NCBI GenBank assembly: GCA_022828595.1
Contig: JAKGHH010000002.1
Coordinates: forward strand, 42,316,222 to 42,380,221
DNA from: Nelumbo lutea
Taxonomy: Eukaryota > Streptophyta > Magnoliopsida > Proteales > Nelumbonaceae
Length of the DNA stretch: 64,000 nt
Reading direction: 5' to 3'
The position numbers were made by a program, and so were the translations under genes. Positions 1-10,291 of the stretch are shown in pieces (within the stretch, counting starts at the first letter, position 1; each line of letters begins with the position of its first letter). The notes under the pieces were generated by a model, which saw only the letters and a list, made by a program, of their open reading frames with translations, was not told where the DNA came from and ran no database searches.

Positions 1-598
1 TGGCCCATTAGCTTCACACCCGAAGACAAACAAATTAAAGGTGAAGCCAAAGTGATCGCATGACTAGTGAAAGAAGAGGACCTTAGGGGACCATTGTACA
101 GGTGTATCATTGTCCCAATACAAGGGTACAGTGGCAAACTTGGGACAATGATACACCTGTACAATGTTGAGGCTTGCTTGGATGTTGAGACTGGTTTTCT
201 ACTCTACCAGTCCAGAGAAGCCCAATCCAGGGTACAATCGAGAGAAAGATAGGGACGACATGTTGGATTCAAGTTGGGTAAGTTTTGGAGGAGAATACAG
301 GAGAGGAGAGCACTGAAGTTTCTAGTTACGACAGTATTCAAAGAAAGTGTCAATCACGACTTGAAGAAGTAGAAGAGCGATTGAGAACTGTTCCAATGAA
401 GAACTCTCTACCACACAACCAAGGCTATCAGTCCAGTCTAAGAAAGATGAAGGAAGATCAGGATCCACTTTGAAGGAAGAGATATCCAAAACAGAGAACA
501 GAGGGGAACTGTGTTCAAAGCAAGTCCAAGTACAAGGTGCTACAAGGGATTGTGAAGTCAACCAGAACGATCTGGTAGAACAACAAGCTGCCCTTTTC
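1..598 (+). mobile_element. LINE F, left copy: ORF1 tail
   Basis: This matches 52519-53106 nearly base for base, where the same sequence lies downstream of a LINE ORF1. Short open stretches (67-252, 285-473) are polar and Glu/Lys/Ser-rich, as in the disordered tail of plant L1 ORF1 proteins, but have no domain I can name. The stretch ends at the CCAAG target site (599-603) of copia element A. The copy begins before the window edge. It differs from the right copy mainly by a fold-back insertion at 141-166. Identification rests on the context in the right copy. Confidence 0.6.
92..166. repeat. Perfect 26-bp inverted repeat with 23-bp spacer
   Basis: Arms at 92-117 and 141-166 are exact reverse complements, separated by 118-140. 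The right copy of this region (from 52610) has only the first arm; where the second arm sits here it has an unrelated 17-base stretch. The second arm was therefore probably made locally by copying the first in reverse. Confidence 0.9.
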
Positions 599-603
599 CC
601 AAG

Positions 604-613
604 TGTAATCTTT

Positions 614-654
<41 letters not shown>

Positions 655-878
655 AGAGGGAGATACGATTGAGAAGGAAAAAAATATACTCCTGGCTGCC
701 GCCAGTTCTCTATTTATATTTACTTAATAAAAAGAATAAAAATTACAAGTATGCCTCTGGTGGCACACCCTAGAACCAAACTAATAAGAAAAAAAGACAA
801 GTACCTAACTGACAGTATCTTAAGAAGTCAGCTTACTAACAACAACTATAAAGTAACAATTAAATAAGCCTTACAACA
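604..878 (-). repeat. 3' LTR of copia A, with (GA)n
   Basis: On the minus strand it starts TGTTGTAAGG at 878 and ends GATTACA at 604. A polypurine tract (minus-strand gagggggag) lies just before it, around 879-888. It contains a GA microsatellite (about 617-651) and an A-rich block near 721-760. Near-identical to 10292-10572, 53112-53384 and 57413-57688. Confidence 0.92.
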
Positions 879-885
879 CTCCCCC

Positions 886-2763
886 TCAAGTTGGGCTGAA
901 TATGTCTATCATGCCCAGCTTGTCACATAACTCATTATGCCGTGAATATAGAAGCCCCTTTGTGAGGACATCAGCAAGTTGTTCCTTGGAGTTGACATAA
1001 GGGATGCAAATTTCCCTTTTTTTTTCCAATTTTTCCCTTATAAAGTGTTTGTTCACCTCAATGTGCTTGGTCCTCTCATGTAGGACAGGGTTGTTGGCGA
1101 TGTTTATTGCAACCTTATTATCACAATAAAGAGACATAGGACTATGAATAACAACTCCAAACTCCCCTAGAAGATTCTTTAGCCAAAGGACCTCAGCCAC
1201 CCCATGTGCCATAGCTCTATATTCAGCTTCATCACTTGACCTCGCTAGCACACTTTGTTTCTTGCTCTTCCAGGTCACTAGATTTCCTCCCACAAATGTG
1301 CAATACCCACTTGTGGACTTTTTGTCATCCATAGCTCCTGCCCAATCAGCATCTGTAAAGACTTTCACCTTTAGGTGATTGTGTTTACTGAATAGTAGAC
1401 CTGTTTCGGGATATTTCTTCAAGTATCTAAGAACTCTCTCCACTGCCTCCATGTGTGGTTTCTTAGGAGAGTGCATGAACTGGCTTAGGACCCCAACAGA
1501 ATAGGCAATGTCTGGACGAGTCATGGACAAATAAATCAGCTTTCCCACTAACCTTTGGAACTGTTTCACATCTTTCAGAGGTTCACCAACACAATCACCT
1601 AACTTGTGGTCAACATCCACGGGAGTATCTGCCGGCCTTGCACCTAATTTGCTTGTATCTTGTAATAGATCAAGGGTGTATTTCCTTTGAGAGATAAAGA
1701 TACCCTTTTCTGAGCGGGCAACTTCAATCCCAAGGAAATACTTCAGGGGACCTAGATCTTTCACTTCAAATTAGATGCAAGGAATTGTTTCAATTTTTGT
1801 ATCTCTAAGCTCCAACTTTTTGTAGTGATGATATCATCCACATACACTATCAGTACAGCAACCTGTTCCTGACATCTCTTCACAAAGAGTGTATGATTAG
1901 ACTAACACTGTTTGAAGCCCATTTGTTGAACCGCCATGTGAAACTTATTGAACCAGGCTCTGGGAGACTGTTTTAAGCCATAAAGAGACTTTCGCAGCTT
2001 GCACACCTTATTTTCACTTCCCTTGGCACAGAATCCAGGGGGTTAAACCATGTATACTTCCTCCTCAAAGTCACCATTCAGAAAAGCATTCTTTATGTCC
2101 AGTTGATGAAATTCCCAATCAAAATTAGAAGCTAAGGGCAGGAGAACCCTAATTGAGTTCATCTTAGCTACTGGAGCAAAAGTCTCATCATAGTCAACCC
2201 CGTATACTTGTGTGTACCCTTTAGCTGCTAATCTTGCTTTGTACCTTTCAACTGTTCCGTCTGCCTTGTGCTTAACCGTGAACACCCATTTACACCCCAC
2301 AGGGTCTTTCCCCTTTGGAAGATCCACCAATTCCCAAGTTTGATTTTTTTGAAGAGCATTAATCTCCTCCTTCATGGCATCTGTCCATTCAGGGTATTTT
2401 AAGGCTTCTACAGCATTTCTGGGAACAGGGATGTAATCAACTACAGATAGGAAGGCTCGGTATGAGGGGGAAATGTGATCATAGGAGACAAAATGGGTAA
2501 TGGAGTGTTTGGTAGTGCATGACCTGACTCCCTTTCGTTGAGCAATAGGAATGTCAAGGTCATCCACAGTAGGAGTAGGGTTAGGGAGTGGACTTACCTC
2601 CTGGGAGTCTAACGGTGTCGGTTGCTCAGTGTTTGGCTGCTCCACATCGCTGATCTCTACGACGTGTACGTTGGAAGACACGAAAGGGAGCAAGGTCCGA
2701 AATAGAAGGAAGAGATACTTGAACCTGCTTCTCCTTTTCCGAAAGCAAATTTATAGAAGTTGA
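886..2763 (-). pseudogene. Copia A pol: reverse transcriptase and RNase H, broken
   Basis: 886-1764 is open and holds the end of RT and the RNase H domain. The motifs FTDADWAGAMDD, SSDEAEYRAM and YCDNKVA carry the usual acidic residues, and the tail ADVLTKGL is present. 2043-2693 holds the segment before RT and the RT start ([21 protein letters not shown]). Between them the frame is broken: one base is missing near 1768 relative to copy C, a CAG-to-TAG change lies near 1898, and a CAA-to-TAA change lies near 2045. The core between 1765 and 2042 is homologous to RT but not open. There is no integrase between this and protease: the frame goes from the end of protease straight to the linker before RT. 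Confidence 0.9.
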
Positions 2764-3530
2764 GGGACATGTAATACACAATTCAGGTTAAGGCCATGTG
2801 GAAGAGATATTGATCCTTGACTTGCAATGGAGGAAAAAGAACCAATCCACAAGTCTCACTCTATCCCTTCTTGACAAAAGGCTATAAGTTTGAAACAAGT
2901 TCGGCTTACCGGTCATGTGGTTAGAGGCCCCTGAGTCAATGATCCAAGGGGAATCCGTGGGAGTGACATGGAATGCAAAAGCCGTATTACTTGAAGTAGA
3001 TGCAAATGAAGTAGAGGGAGTACCAGTGACTGGGCTGCCCATTTTTCGCAAAGCCCTACCATAAGATTCCAGGTGCTCTTTGAAGGAATTCATTATCTCT
3101 TCCTTGGGGTCAAATTTATTAGGGTGGTTCTGGGTACTATCGGCAACCTGTGGGTTGCCACATATGCTGCATTTTGTGCTGTGTTCACCTTCTTCTGACC
3201 TTGACTTTTACCCTATTCTTGATTCTTCACTGCCCACTTGAATTTTCCGTGGATGTCCCAACAAGTGTCACGTGTATGTCGTGAACGTCGACATTGGGTA
3301 CAAAACAACTTATCTTTATCATCAGTCTTCTTAGTGTCACTTTTCTTCCCCGTGGAGCTATTATTCATTGCAGCCAAAGCAACTTGTTGCTCCCCCTCAG
3401 CTGTAACCATCACACTCCGCTTGCTTTCTTCCGATTGAACAAGGGAGTATACATCGTGAACCGTCGACAACTCTTTGCTTCCTAAGATTTGAACCCTCAA
3501 CGGTTCATATGCAGGGTTTAGTCCCAACAA
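2764..3530 (-). pseudogene. Copia A gag C-terminus and protease
   Basis: 3213-3530 encodes the gag C-terminal part (GLNPAYEPLRVQILGSKELS) with a CCHC knuckle altered to CTQCRRSRHTRDTC. 2788-3093 encodes the aspartic protease start with its active-site triad in [12 protein letters not shown]. Gag is cut at 3532 by insertion of element B and continues at 9455. Stops separate the gag and protease frames. The copy at 55299-55859 preserves the uninterrupted order. Confidence 0.88.
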
Positions 3531-3532
3531 GG

Positions 3533-3912
3533 TGTATAGAACACTGACGTGGGCCCCACTACAATGGTCCCCACTGTGTTCGTAGGATAGCAGTGTAGTT
3601 ATTTGTTTCAGTTATAGTAGTGTCAATTTGAGTCAATTTGTTAATTCAATTGTTATTTATTTCAGCTTTTATTTACTTTATTTATTATGTAAGTACTAAG
3701 GGCAGATGTGTCCTTTCCATTATGTACTAAACATAACCTATAAATATTAAGAGAGTGGCAGCGGCAAATCTGTTAGAATCTGTCCCTCCTTTCAACAACT
3801 TGTGTTCTCTTGTTTCTCTTCTATTCTCTCTCCTTTCTCTCGCTTTCTCTTCTGTTTTGCAAACCTAAAACCTTTTAGGATTCAAGACTGATTACAGTCT
3901 TGATCTTCTACT
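3533..3912 (+). repeat. 5' LTR of copia B
   Basis: Starts TGTATAGAAC (the 3' LTR has TGTAGAGAAC) and ends CTTCTACT, immediately before TGGTATCAGAG. It has a TATAAATA box near 3740. It differs from the 3' LTR at about a dozen bases, most of them CAG-to-CAA or C-to-T, plus a small indel around 3765-3780. Confidence 0.93.
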
Positions 3913-3925
3913 TGGTATCAGAGCC
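3913..3925 (+). other. tRNA-Met primer binding site of copia B
   Basis: TGGTATCAGAGCC directly follows the LTR and is complementary to the 3' end of plant initiator-Met tRNA. It primes minus-strand DNA synthesis. Confidence 0.92.
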
Positions 3926-4735
3926 TATCTAGGGCTTCTCATGTGTGTCTAGTCCAGCCGACCACATGAGGACTAGCTAGGGCTGGAAGCTTTGAAGAAG
4001 TATTCGGTGGTTGAATCTTGGAGATTACCGGAAGAGGTTCGCAGCAGTTGAAGACTTGCCGCGGCTTGCAGAGAGTTGGTAATCAGGAAGAGGCAACGAA
4101 GGTTAGGGTTCAGGTAACCCTAGAAGACAGTAAACTCAAGTACATAAGTAAGTTTTTTTTTACTAAGTTTCAGAGACTGCAATCAGTCGAGATAGGTTGG
4201 ACCTCTCTAGAAAGAGGGGCCGAACTGTGTTCAAGTTTGTTGTAGGGTTTGGCTTGCTGAACTGTGTTCAAGTTTGTTGTAGGGTTTGGCTTGCTGAACT
4301 GTGTTTAAGTTTGTTTCTAGGGTTTGACTGTTGGGCCGAACCCTCCTCTTCAAAGGTGATTAGTTTTTAGGGTTTCATATTGTCCTACGACAAGTCCCAC
4401 TTGTGCGGACTACTTGGAGAGTACAGCTGAGCACTTATTTCAGACCTACAATTGAAACCCTAATTTTGCTTTCGCAACAGTGGGCCCCACAGTAGTGATT
4501 TCAGAAAATAGCATCTCAGATTGACAGGCAGCCTGGTACTGTGCATGCCGATTGATTTCATATCAGATTTGAGTTGATTCCTTGCATATACTGTGATAGG
4601 CGATTGATTTCAGATCAGATTTCGAATCAGATCAGATTTGTGTTGGTTTCGGATCAGATTTCAGACTTGCTTGTTTGACTCTGTTTTCTGGTATAGTGGC
4701 TCTAACAGTTTGTAGCCACTGAATCTTGATCAAAG
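3926..4735 (+). other. Untranslated leader of copia B with 37-bp tandem repeats
   Basis: Non-coding leader of about 810 bases between primer site and gag. At 4222-4258 and 4259-4295 a 37-base unit (begins gaactgtgttcaagtttg) is repeated exactly, with a third, partial and diverged unit to about 4330. A second short-repeat region (gatttcagatcagattt) lies at about 4550-4670. No convincing short gene is seen. Confidence 0.75.
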
Positions 4736-6367
4736 ATGGAGTTTAAGGGTCAGGGAGAAAGTAGTTTTGGAAACCACAGTTATGGTAGTGTATCTGAAAC
4801 CGGGTTTCAGATTACAACTATGAGATTTGATGGGTCAAATTATTTGGAGTGGGCTCAATCAGCCATGATGGCTATTGGAGGAAGGGGAAAACTGGGTTAC
4901 CTCTTGGGAGATGTGAAAGAACCTTCCAAGGAGGACCCAACATACACCAAGTGGGTTCAAGAGAACTATTTGGTTATGGCATGGTTGTGTAATTCTATGC
5001 AGCCACATATCAGCCGAAATTACTTGTGGGCAAAGACAGCCAAAGAGATATGGGATGTTGTGAAAGAAACCTATTCCCAACCCCTTAATGTTGCCAGAGC
5101 CTATGAACTGAAGTGTGAGGTGAATAGCCTTAAACAAGGAGAGAAGTCAGTTTCTGTCTACTTCTCTACCTTGAAATCTTTGTGGCATGAGATTGACCAT
5201 CTAGAGACCCTTGAGTGGGAGAGTCCCAAAGATGCACAGACTCACAGAAAGCAAGTCGAGATGAAAAGGGTATTTGAGTTTCTGGCTGGTTTGAATTCAA
5301 AATATGACATTGTGCGACAACAGATATTGACAAGAGATAGTGTGACCCTTTCTCAAGCATACTCCCTGGTGCATAGTGAAGAGACCAGGAGGAAAGTCAT
5401 GATGCAGCCTCAGCCCTCTTTCCCAGCCTTGACAGCTATTAAACCCAAGATAGGGGGTGACTCAGAAAGGGACCGGAAGAAGGAAGATAAACGGGATCTG
5501 GTATGTGAACATTGCAAGAAATCCAAGCACACAAAAGATACTTGTTGGAAGCTACATCCTCACTTGGTCCCAGCTAAACTAAGAAATAAGAAGGGTAATG
5601 CTCATATGGCAGTGAACACTGATTCAACATCCTCATCAGGCACATTCCTAGAGACTTTAGCTGCTGTTCGGGCTGCCCTCATACAGTTGGAAAAGGAAGT
5701 TGGGAGTTCAGCTCAACCATCTCAGTCACCATCAGCTCCTGCCACATCTGCATTTGCACATTCAGGTACTCGAGCCTCAGCTTACCATGCTTCAGCTCCA
5801 GGTAATACTGATCACTGTTGGGTAATAGATTCAGGTGCATCTGACCATATGACTAGCTTGCCATCTTTGTTCACTTCTTATCACTTGTCCTCTGGCCGAG
5901 ATAGAGTATCCATTGCTGATGGCTCTCTTGTTCCCATTTCGGGCAAGGGGGACATCAAGCTATCGGATACTATCTCTTTATCTTCTGTCTTGCATGTTCC
6001 TAAGCTTGATACTAACCTGCTTTCAGTTAGTAGTATTACCAAACACATGAACTATTCAGTAACCTTTTTCCCTGACTGATGTGTTTTTCAGGATTTGGAG
6101 ACAAGGAAGGTGAATGGGACTGGCCGTGAGACGAACGGGATCTATCTGCTTGGAGAGAGTTCTCGTCGGGAGGAGTTAGTGGATAAGAAGTCTTTTGTTT
6201 CCCAGTCTGTGAGTTCGGTTATGCTTTGGGATAACCGATTAGGTCATTTGTCTTTTAAGTATTTGAAGAGTCTGTTTCCTGCTATATTTGAGCCTGTTGC
6301 ATTATCAAAGTTGAGGTGTGAGAGTTGTGAGTTTGCCAAACATTGTAGAACCTCATTCTTTAAGTAA
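4736..6367 (+). pseudogene. Copia B gag, protease and pre-integrase region (one stop, one frameshift)
   Basis: ATG at 4736 opens a 447-residue frame. The N-terminal part is the plant copia gag domain (TMRFDGSNYLEWAQSAMMAI), followed near residue 255 by the CCHC knuckle CEHCKKSKHTKDTC and near residue 365 by the protease site [16 protein letters not shown] at 6077-6079 interrupts; element I reads CGA there. The same frame then runs to 6367 through the HHCC region, where the first histidine is replaced (LWDNRLGH against LWHNRLGH in I). Near 6350 two bases are missing, so the rest of pol is in another frame. Confidence 0.92.
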
Positions 6368-9077
6368 TAAAAGGAGTAATTCCTCTTTTGATATTGTGCA
6401 TACTGATGTTTGGGGGCCATATCATATCTCTTCTATGGGTGGGTACAGATATTTTCTACTGTTTGTTGATGACCATACCCGGTTTTCTTGGGTCTATCTT
6501 ATGCGTTCTCGGGATGAGGTTCCTGCTCTGACCCAAAACTTCCATCAGATGGTTCTCACTCAGTTTGGGACCAAAATCAAAGTCCTTAGATCTGATAATG
6601 CAAAGGAATACTTTGCTCAGCCATTGACCTCCTACCTTCTTAGCCATGGAGTTATTCACCAGAGCACTTGCCCTTATACACCACAACAGAACGGCGTTGC
6701 CGAAAGGAAGAATAGGCATATCTTGGAGGTGGCTAGAAGCATTATGTTTACCTCCAATGTACCTATTCGCTTCTGGGGTGATGCTATCCACATGGCAATT
6801 TATCTCATTAATCTAGTTCCTTCCCAGGTTCTTGATATAAGAACCCCCTTTTCCCTTCTATACCCAAACGAGGAGTTGTTCATTGTTCCCCTTAAAACCT
6901 TTGGTTGTACCTGTTTCGTTCAACTTCTCAGGCCTCATCATTCCAAGTTTGAACCTAAGGCCTCCAAATGCATTTTCCTTGGTTATACACAAACTCAAAA
7001 GGGTTATTGCTGCTATGATCCGGTTTCAGGGAAATGGTTTGTCTCCATGGATGTCACCTTCTTTGAGGAAACACCCTATTATCCTAGGGTTTCTCCTCAG
7101 GGGGAGAGCAGTGAGAGTGGGGCTGTTTTGAGTTTCTTTCCTCAGGGGGAGAGCAGTGAGAGTGGAAGTGGGGCTGTTCCTTTACCTATTCCACTGGGTA
7201 ATGAAGGTTGTAGTGGTGAGGGTGGTCAGAGGGAGCCGGAGTTGAGAGTCTATCACAGGCGATGCAGGCAGGTTGATCCTAGTCTTCGGCAGTCCCGGCC
7301 AGCTCCAGTTCCTTCTGCGGCTCCAGATCCAGAGCCTACTGAGATACCTCTCACTGTTGCCACTTCCCCTCCTGTGGATGACCTTGATCTCCCTATTGCC
7401 ATTCGCAAAGGGAAACGACATTGCACCACTTCTACAGCTCACAGCATCTCACAGTTCTTATCCTATGATCGTCTATCACCATCTTACCGGTCCTATCTCA
7501 CTTCCATTGCCGATGTCCCTATTCCAAGAACAGTGCAAGAAGCCTTATCAGTTCCAGAATGGAAAGATGCAATGCAAGTCGAAATGGATGCCCTGTTGAA
7601 GAATAATACTTGGGCACTGGTTGACCCACCAAAAGGAAAGAAACCGGTGGGATGCAGATGGGTGTTCACTGTGAAGCATAATGCTGATGGCTCTATTGAA
7701 AGGTACAAAGCCCGGCTGGTTGCAAAGGGGTTCACTCAGACTTATGGTATAGACTACTTGGAGACCTTTGCCCCAGTAGCCAAGATGACCACCATTCGAG
7801 TTTTGTTATCCCTTGCAGCAAATCATTCTTGGCCCCTGTTTCAGATGGATGTTAAAAAGGCCTTTCTGAATGGAGACTTACAAGAAGAGGTTTACATGCA
7901 GTTGCCTCTTGGATTCTATGATACAGAGACAGGTAAGAAGGTTTGCCAACTGAACAAGGCATTGTATGGTTTGATACAGTTACCTAGAGCTTGGTTTGAT
8001 AGGTTTAGATTAGCCCTTGGAAGGTTTGGTTATGTACAGGCCCAATCAGATCATACACTATTCATCAAGAGGGTGGAGTCCTCTCTAACACTACTAGCAG
8101 TATATGTTGATGATATTGTGGTGACAGGAAATGACAGTCATGAGTTTGAGTCCCTCAAACAGCTCCATCAAGAGTTTGAGGTGAAAGATCTTGGTGCACT
8201 ACGATACTTTTTGGGTATTGAGGTTGCTAGATCCAAGCAGGGGATTTTTATCTCTCAGAAAAAATATGTTCTAGATCTGTTGGCGGAAACTGGAAAGTTG
8301 GGTGTTCAGTCGGCCGATACACCCATCGAACAAAATCACAAGACTAGTGCAGAGGGTGGGGAGCCTCTTGAAGATAAAGTTATGTTCCAACGGTTGGTTG
8401 GAAAGCTTTTATATCTTTGCCTCACTCGGCCGGATATCAGCTATGAAGTTAGTGTTGTTAGCCAGTACATGCACTCCCCTAGAACTTCTCATCTTCTTGC
8501 GGCAGAGAGAATATTAGCATACTTGAAGAGATGCCCGGGTAGAGGTATATTGCTCAAGAACAATAATCACATGAGGGTGGAAGTCTATACAGATGCCGAT
8601 TGGGCTGGAAGTGTTGATGACAGAAGGTCTACCTCTGGATATTGTGCCCTGGTGGGAGGTAACCTTGTCTCTTGGAGGAGTAAGAAGCAGAGTGTTGTTT
8701 CCCGCTCCAGTGCTGAAGCGGAATACAGGTCAATGGCTAATGGAGTGGCTGAAATCTTATGGCTGAGGTCACTACTTGAAGAGTTGGGTATTGACTATGA
8801 AAAGCCCTTAATGTTGTATTGTGATAATCAGGCAGCTATTAATATAGCCCACAACCCAGTGCAGCATGACAGAACTAAACATATCGAAGTTGATCGACAT
8901 TTTGTGCGAGAAAGGGTCACATCACAAGAAGTGTGTCTTCCGTACATCACATCTAATATGCAGCTCGCGGATATCCTCACCAAGGCTGTACCAAGGAAGA
9001 AGTTAGAGACAGACCTATCCAAGTTGGGCATGATAGATATCTACTCCCAACTTGAGGGGGAGTGTAGAGAACACTGA
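6318..9077 (+). CDS. Copia B pol: integrase, reverse transcriptase, RNase H
   Basis: A 919-codon open frame; its first codons read the end of the HHCC region out of phase. The integrase core follows, with acidic residues in HTDVWGPY, RSDNAKEYF and NGVAERKNRH. A Gln/Ser/Gly-rich linker (about residues 255-340) includes a duplicated PQGESSESG block. RT comes next ([24 protein letters not shown]). RNase H has [18 protein letters not shown] and YCDNQAA, and the tail is LADILTKA. Non-standard changes include KKAFLNG, GLIQLPRAWF where the relatives have [10 protein letters not shown], and a missing codon in SLKQLHQEF. It ends inside the 3' LTR start, as is usual for this family. It is open but not linked in frame to gag. 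Confidence 0.93.
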   Translation: MRVVSLPNIVEPHSLSNKRSNSSFDIVHTDVWGPYHISSMGGYRYFLLFVDDHTRFSWVYLMRSRDEVPALTQNFHQMVLTQFGTKIKVLRSDNAKEYFAQPLTSYLLSHGVIHQSTCPYTPQQNGVAERKNRHILEVARSIMFTSNVPIRFWGDAIHMAIYLINLVPSQVLDIRTPFSLLYPNEELFIVPLKTFGCTCFVQLLRPHHSKFEPKASKCIFLGYTQTQKGYCCYDPVSGKWFVSMDVTFFEETPYYPRVSPQGESSESGAVLSFFPQGESSESGSGAVPLPIPLGNEGCSGEGGQREPELRVYHRRCRQVDPSLRQSRPAPVPSAAPDPEPTEIPLTVATSPPVDDLDLPIAIRKGKRHCTTSTAHSISQFLSYDRLSPSYRSYLTSIADVPIPRTVQEALSVPEWKDAMQVEMDALLKNNTWALVDPPKGKKPVGCRWVFTVKHNADGSIERYKARLVAKGFTQTYGIDYLETFAPVAKMTTIRVLLSLAANHSWPLFQMDVKKAFLNGDLQEEVYMQLPLGFYDTETGKKVCQLNKALYGLIQLPRAWFDRFRLALGRFGYVQAQSDHTLFIKRVESSLTLLAVYVDDIVVTGNDSHEFESLKQLHQEFEVKDLGALRYFLGIEVARSKQGIFISQKKYVLDLLAETGKLGVQSADTPIEQNHKTSAEGGEPLEDKVMFQRLVGKLLYLCLTRPDISYEVSVVSQYMHSPRTSHLLAAERILAYLKRCPGRGILLKNNNHMRVEVYTDADWAGSVDDRRSTSGYCALVGGNLVSWRSKKQSVVSRSSAEAEYRSMANGVAEILWLRSLLEELGIDYEKPLMLYCDNQAAINIAHNPVQHDRTKHIEVDRHFVRERVTSQEVCLPYITSNMQLADILTKAVPRKKLETDLSKLGMIDIYSQLEGECREH

Positions 9078-9454
9078 TGTGGGCCCCACTGCAGTGGTCC
9101 CCACTGTGTTCGTAGGACAGCAGTGTAGTTATTTGTTTCAGTTATAGTAGTGTCAGTTTGAGTCAGTTTGTTAATTCAGTTGTTATTTATTTCAGTTTTT
9201 ATTTACTTTATTTATTATGTAAGTACCAAGGGCAGATGTGTCCTTTCCATTATGTACTAAACATAACCTATAAATATTAAGAGAGTGGCAGCGGCAGATT
9301 AGGATTTGCAAACCTAATCTATTCTCCCTCCTTTCAACAACTTGTGTTCTCTTGTTTCTCTTCTATTCTCTCTCCTTTCTCTCGCTTTCTCTTCTGTTTT
9401 GCAAACCTAAAACCTTTTAGGATTCAGGACTGATTACAGTCTTGATCTTCTACT
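9054..9454 (+). repeat. Polypurine tract and 3' LTR of copia B
   Basis: The purine run gagggggag (9054-9062) precedes TGTAGAGAACACTG at 9063. The LTR ends CTTCTACT at 9454, followed by GAAGG. It is 12 bases longer than the 5' LTR because of an extra stretch around 9299-9320. Confidence 0.92.
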
Positions 9455-10045
9455 GAAGGCAAGCACACGTTACTGAGAGACCGGCTTCTTGTAGGCCTTA
9501 GCATCATCATCATGTTTCCACTCTATGGCCTGATAATGATCCAATTCTTTCCATATGGAGGTAAGGGCTGAATAATATGAAGACAAACTATGGTTTCCCT
9601 GTTTACAGGTTGAAGATTCAGCTTGTAACTGGTAAACCTTGGCATAATGCCTTTGCCCAGAATAGGTAGCTTTGGCCTGTTCCCAAATCTCACTAGCAGT
9701 GTCTGCCCACATAAAGTTCTTCTTCACATCAGGTTCCACGGCTGCGAGGAGCCAAGACATCATCATACTATTTTCTTGGTCCCACCTATCATGTTCAACT
9801 GTCTCACCCTTGAGTTCTTTCACCCTTCCATTATTGTAACCAGCTTTACCCCTTGTCGTTACATAGAGTTTTACGCTTTTAGCCCACTCCAGGTAGTTCA
9901 GACCATTTAAAGGGGTAATTGGCATGGGAAAAATCATGTTTTCACCTCCCATACCAGCTGTGTTGTAGGTTGATGTAACCCCCGATGAGGTTGTTTCATA
10001 ACTCGCCATAGGATACTGCTGAAAACCAGTCCAAACACCACACAA
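9455..10045 (-). pseudogene. Copia A gag N-terminal half
   Basis: A 191-codon frame from 10045. The likely real start is the second Met at 10009 (MASYETTSSG), matching the short Ser-rich start of element J gag. It carries the gag domain with GLNYLEWAKSVKLYV, WDQENSMMMSWLL and IWEQAKATYS. It reads into the border with B at 9455; the rest of gag is at 3530 and below. The right copy at 56507-55935 is the same, but with one codon missing. Confidence 0.9.
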
Positions 10046-10291
10046 CTACACAACAGCCACAAACAAAAAACCAACCCTCAAGGAACTCCAAGGGGTTGGT
10101 TGAGTAGAGAAGGGGGAGACGTGACTGATCTCAGACAAATAGAACTCCAAGGCAGGCCGAATCATAACAACGCCAAATAACCTACTAGGGTTTCTCTATC
10201 TTCCACATCAAAGAATTTAAAGAAAGAAACCTTGCTCAAAACATGAGGGATCATAGGTCTTTTACAACTCAGAAAATCTGCTCTGATACCA
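10046..10291 (-). other. Leader of copia A with 34-base inverted filler
   Basis: Short untranslated leader ending at the primer site (minus-strand TGGTATCAGAGCAG, 10278-10291). Copy C has about 690 bases (56549-57240) where A has about 40. Of those, 10090-10123 is an exact reverse complement of 15307-15340. Both copies resume at acgtgactgatc. Confidence 0.85.

Larger units (their letters stand above)
3533..9454 (+). mobile_element. Full-length Ty1/copia element B nested in A
   Basis: LTRs are 3533-3912 and 9063-9454, the primer site 3913-3925, the polypurine tract 9054-9062, with gag-protease-integrase-RT-RNase H between. The target site is GAAGG on the right (9455-9459) and CAAGG on the left (3528-3532); the empty site in copy C (55915-55924, caacaagaagg) shows that three bases were lost on the left. 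All domains are present, but there is an in-frame stop at 6077, a two-base loss near 6350, and smaller changes. It belongs to the same family as element I (46055-50229) and the solo LTR at 32077-32445. Confidence 0.95.

Noticed and set aside
618..650. GA repeat as a GAGA-type regulatory site
   Set aside because: It is a microsatellite in an LTR of a dead element; repeat length differs between LTR copies.
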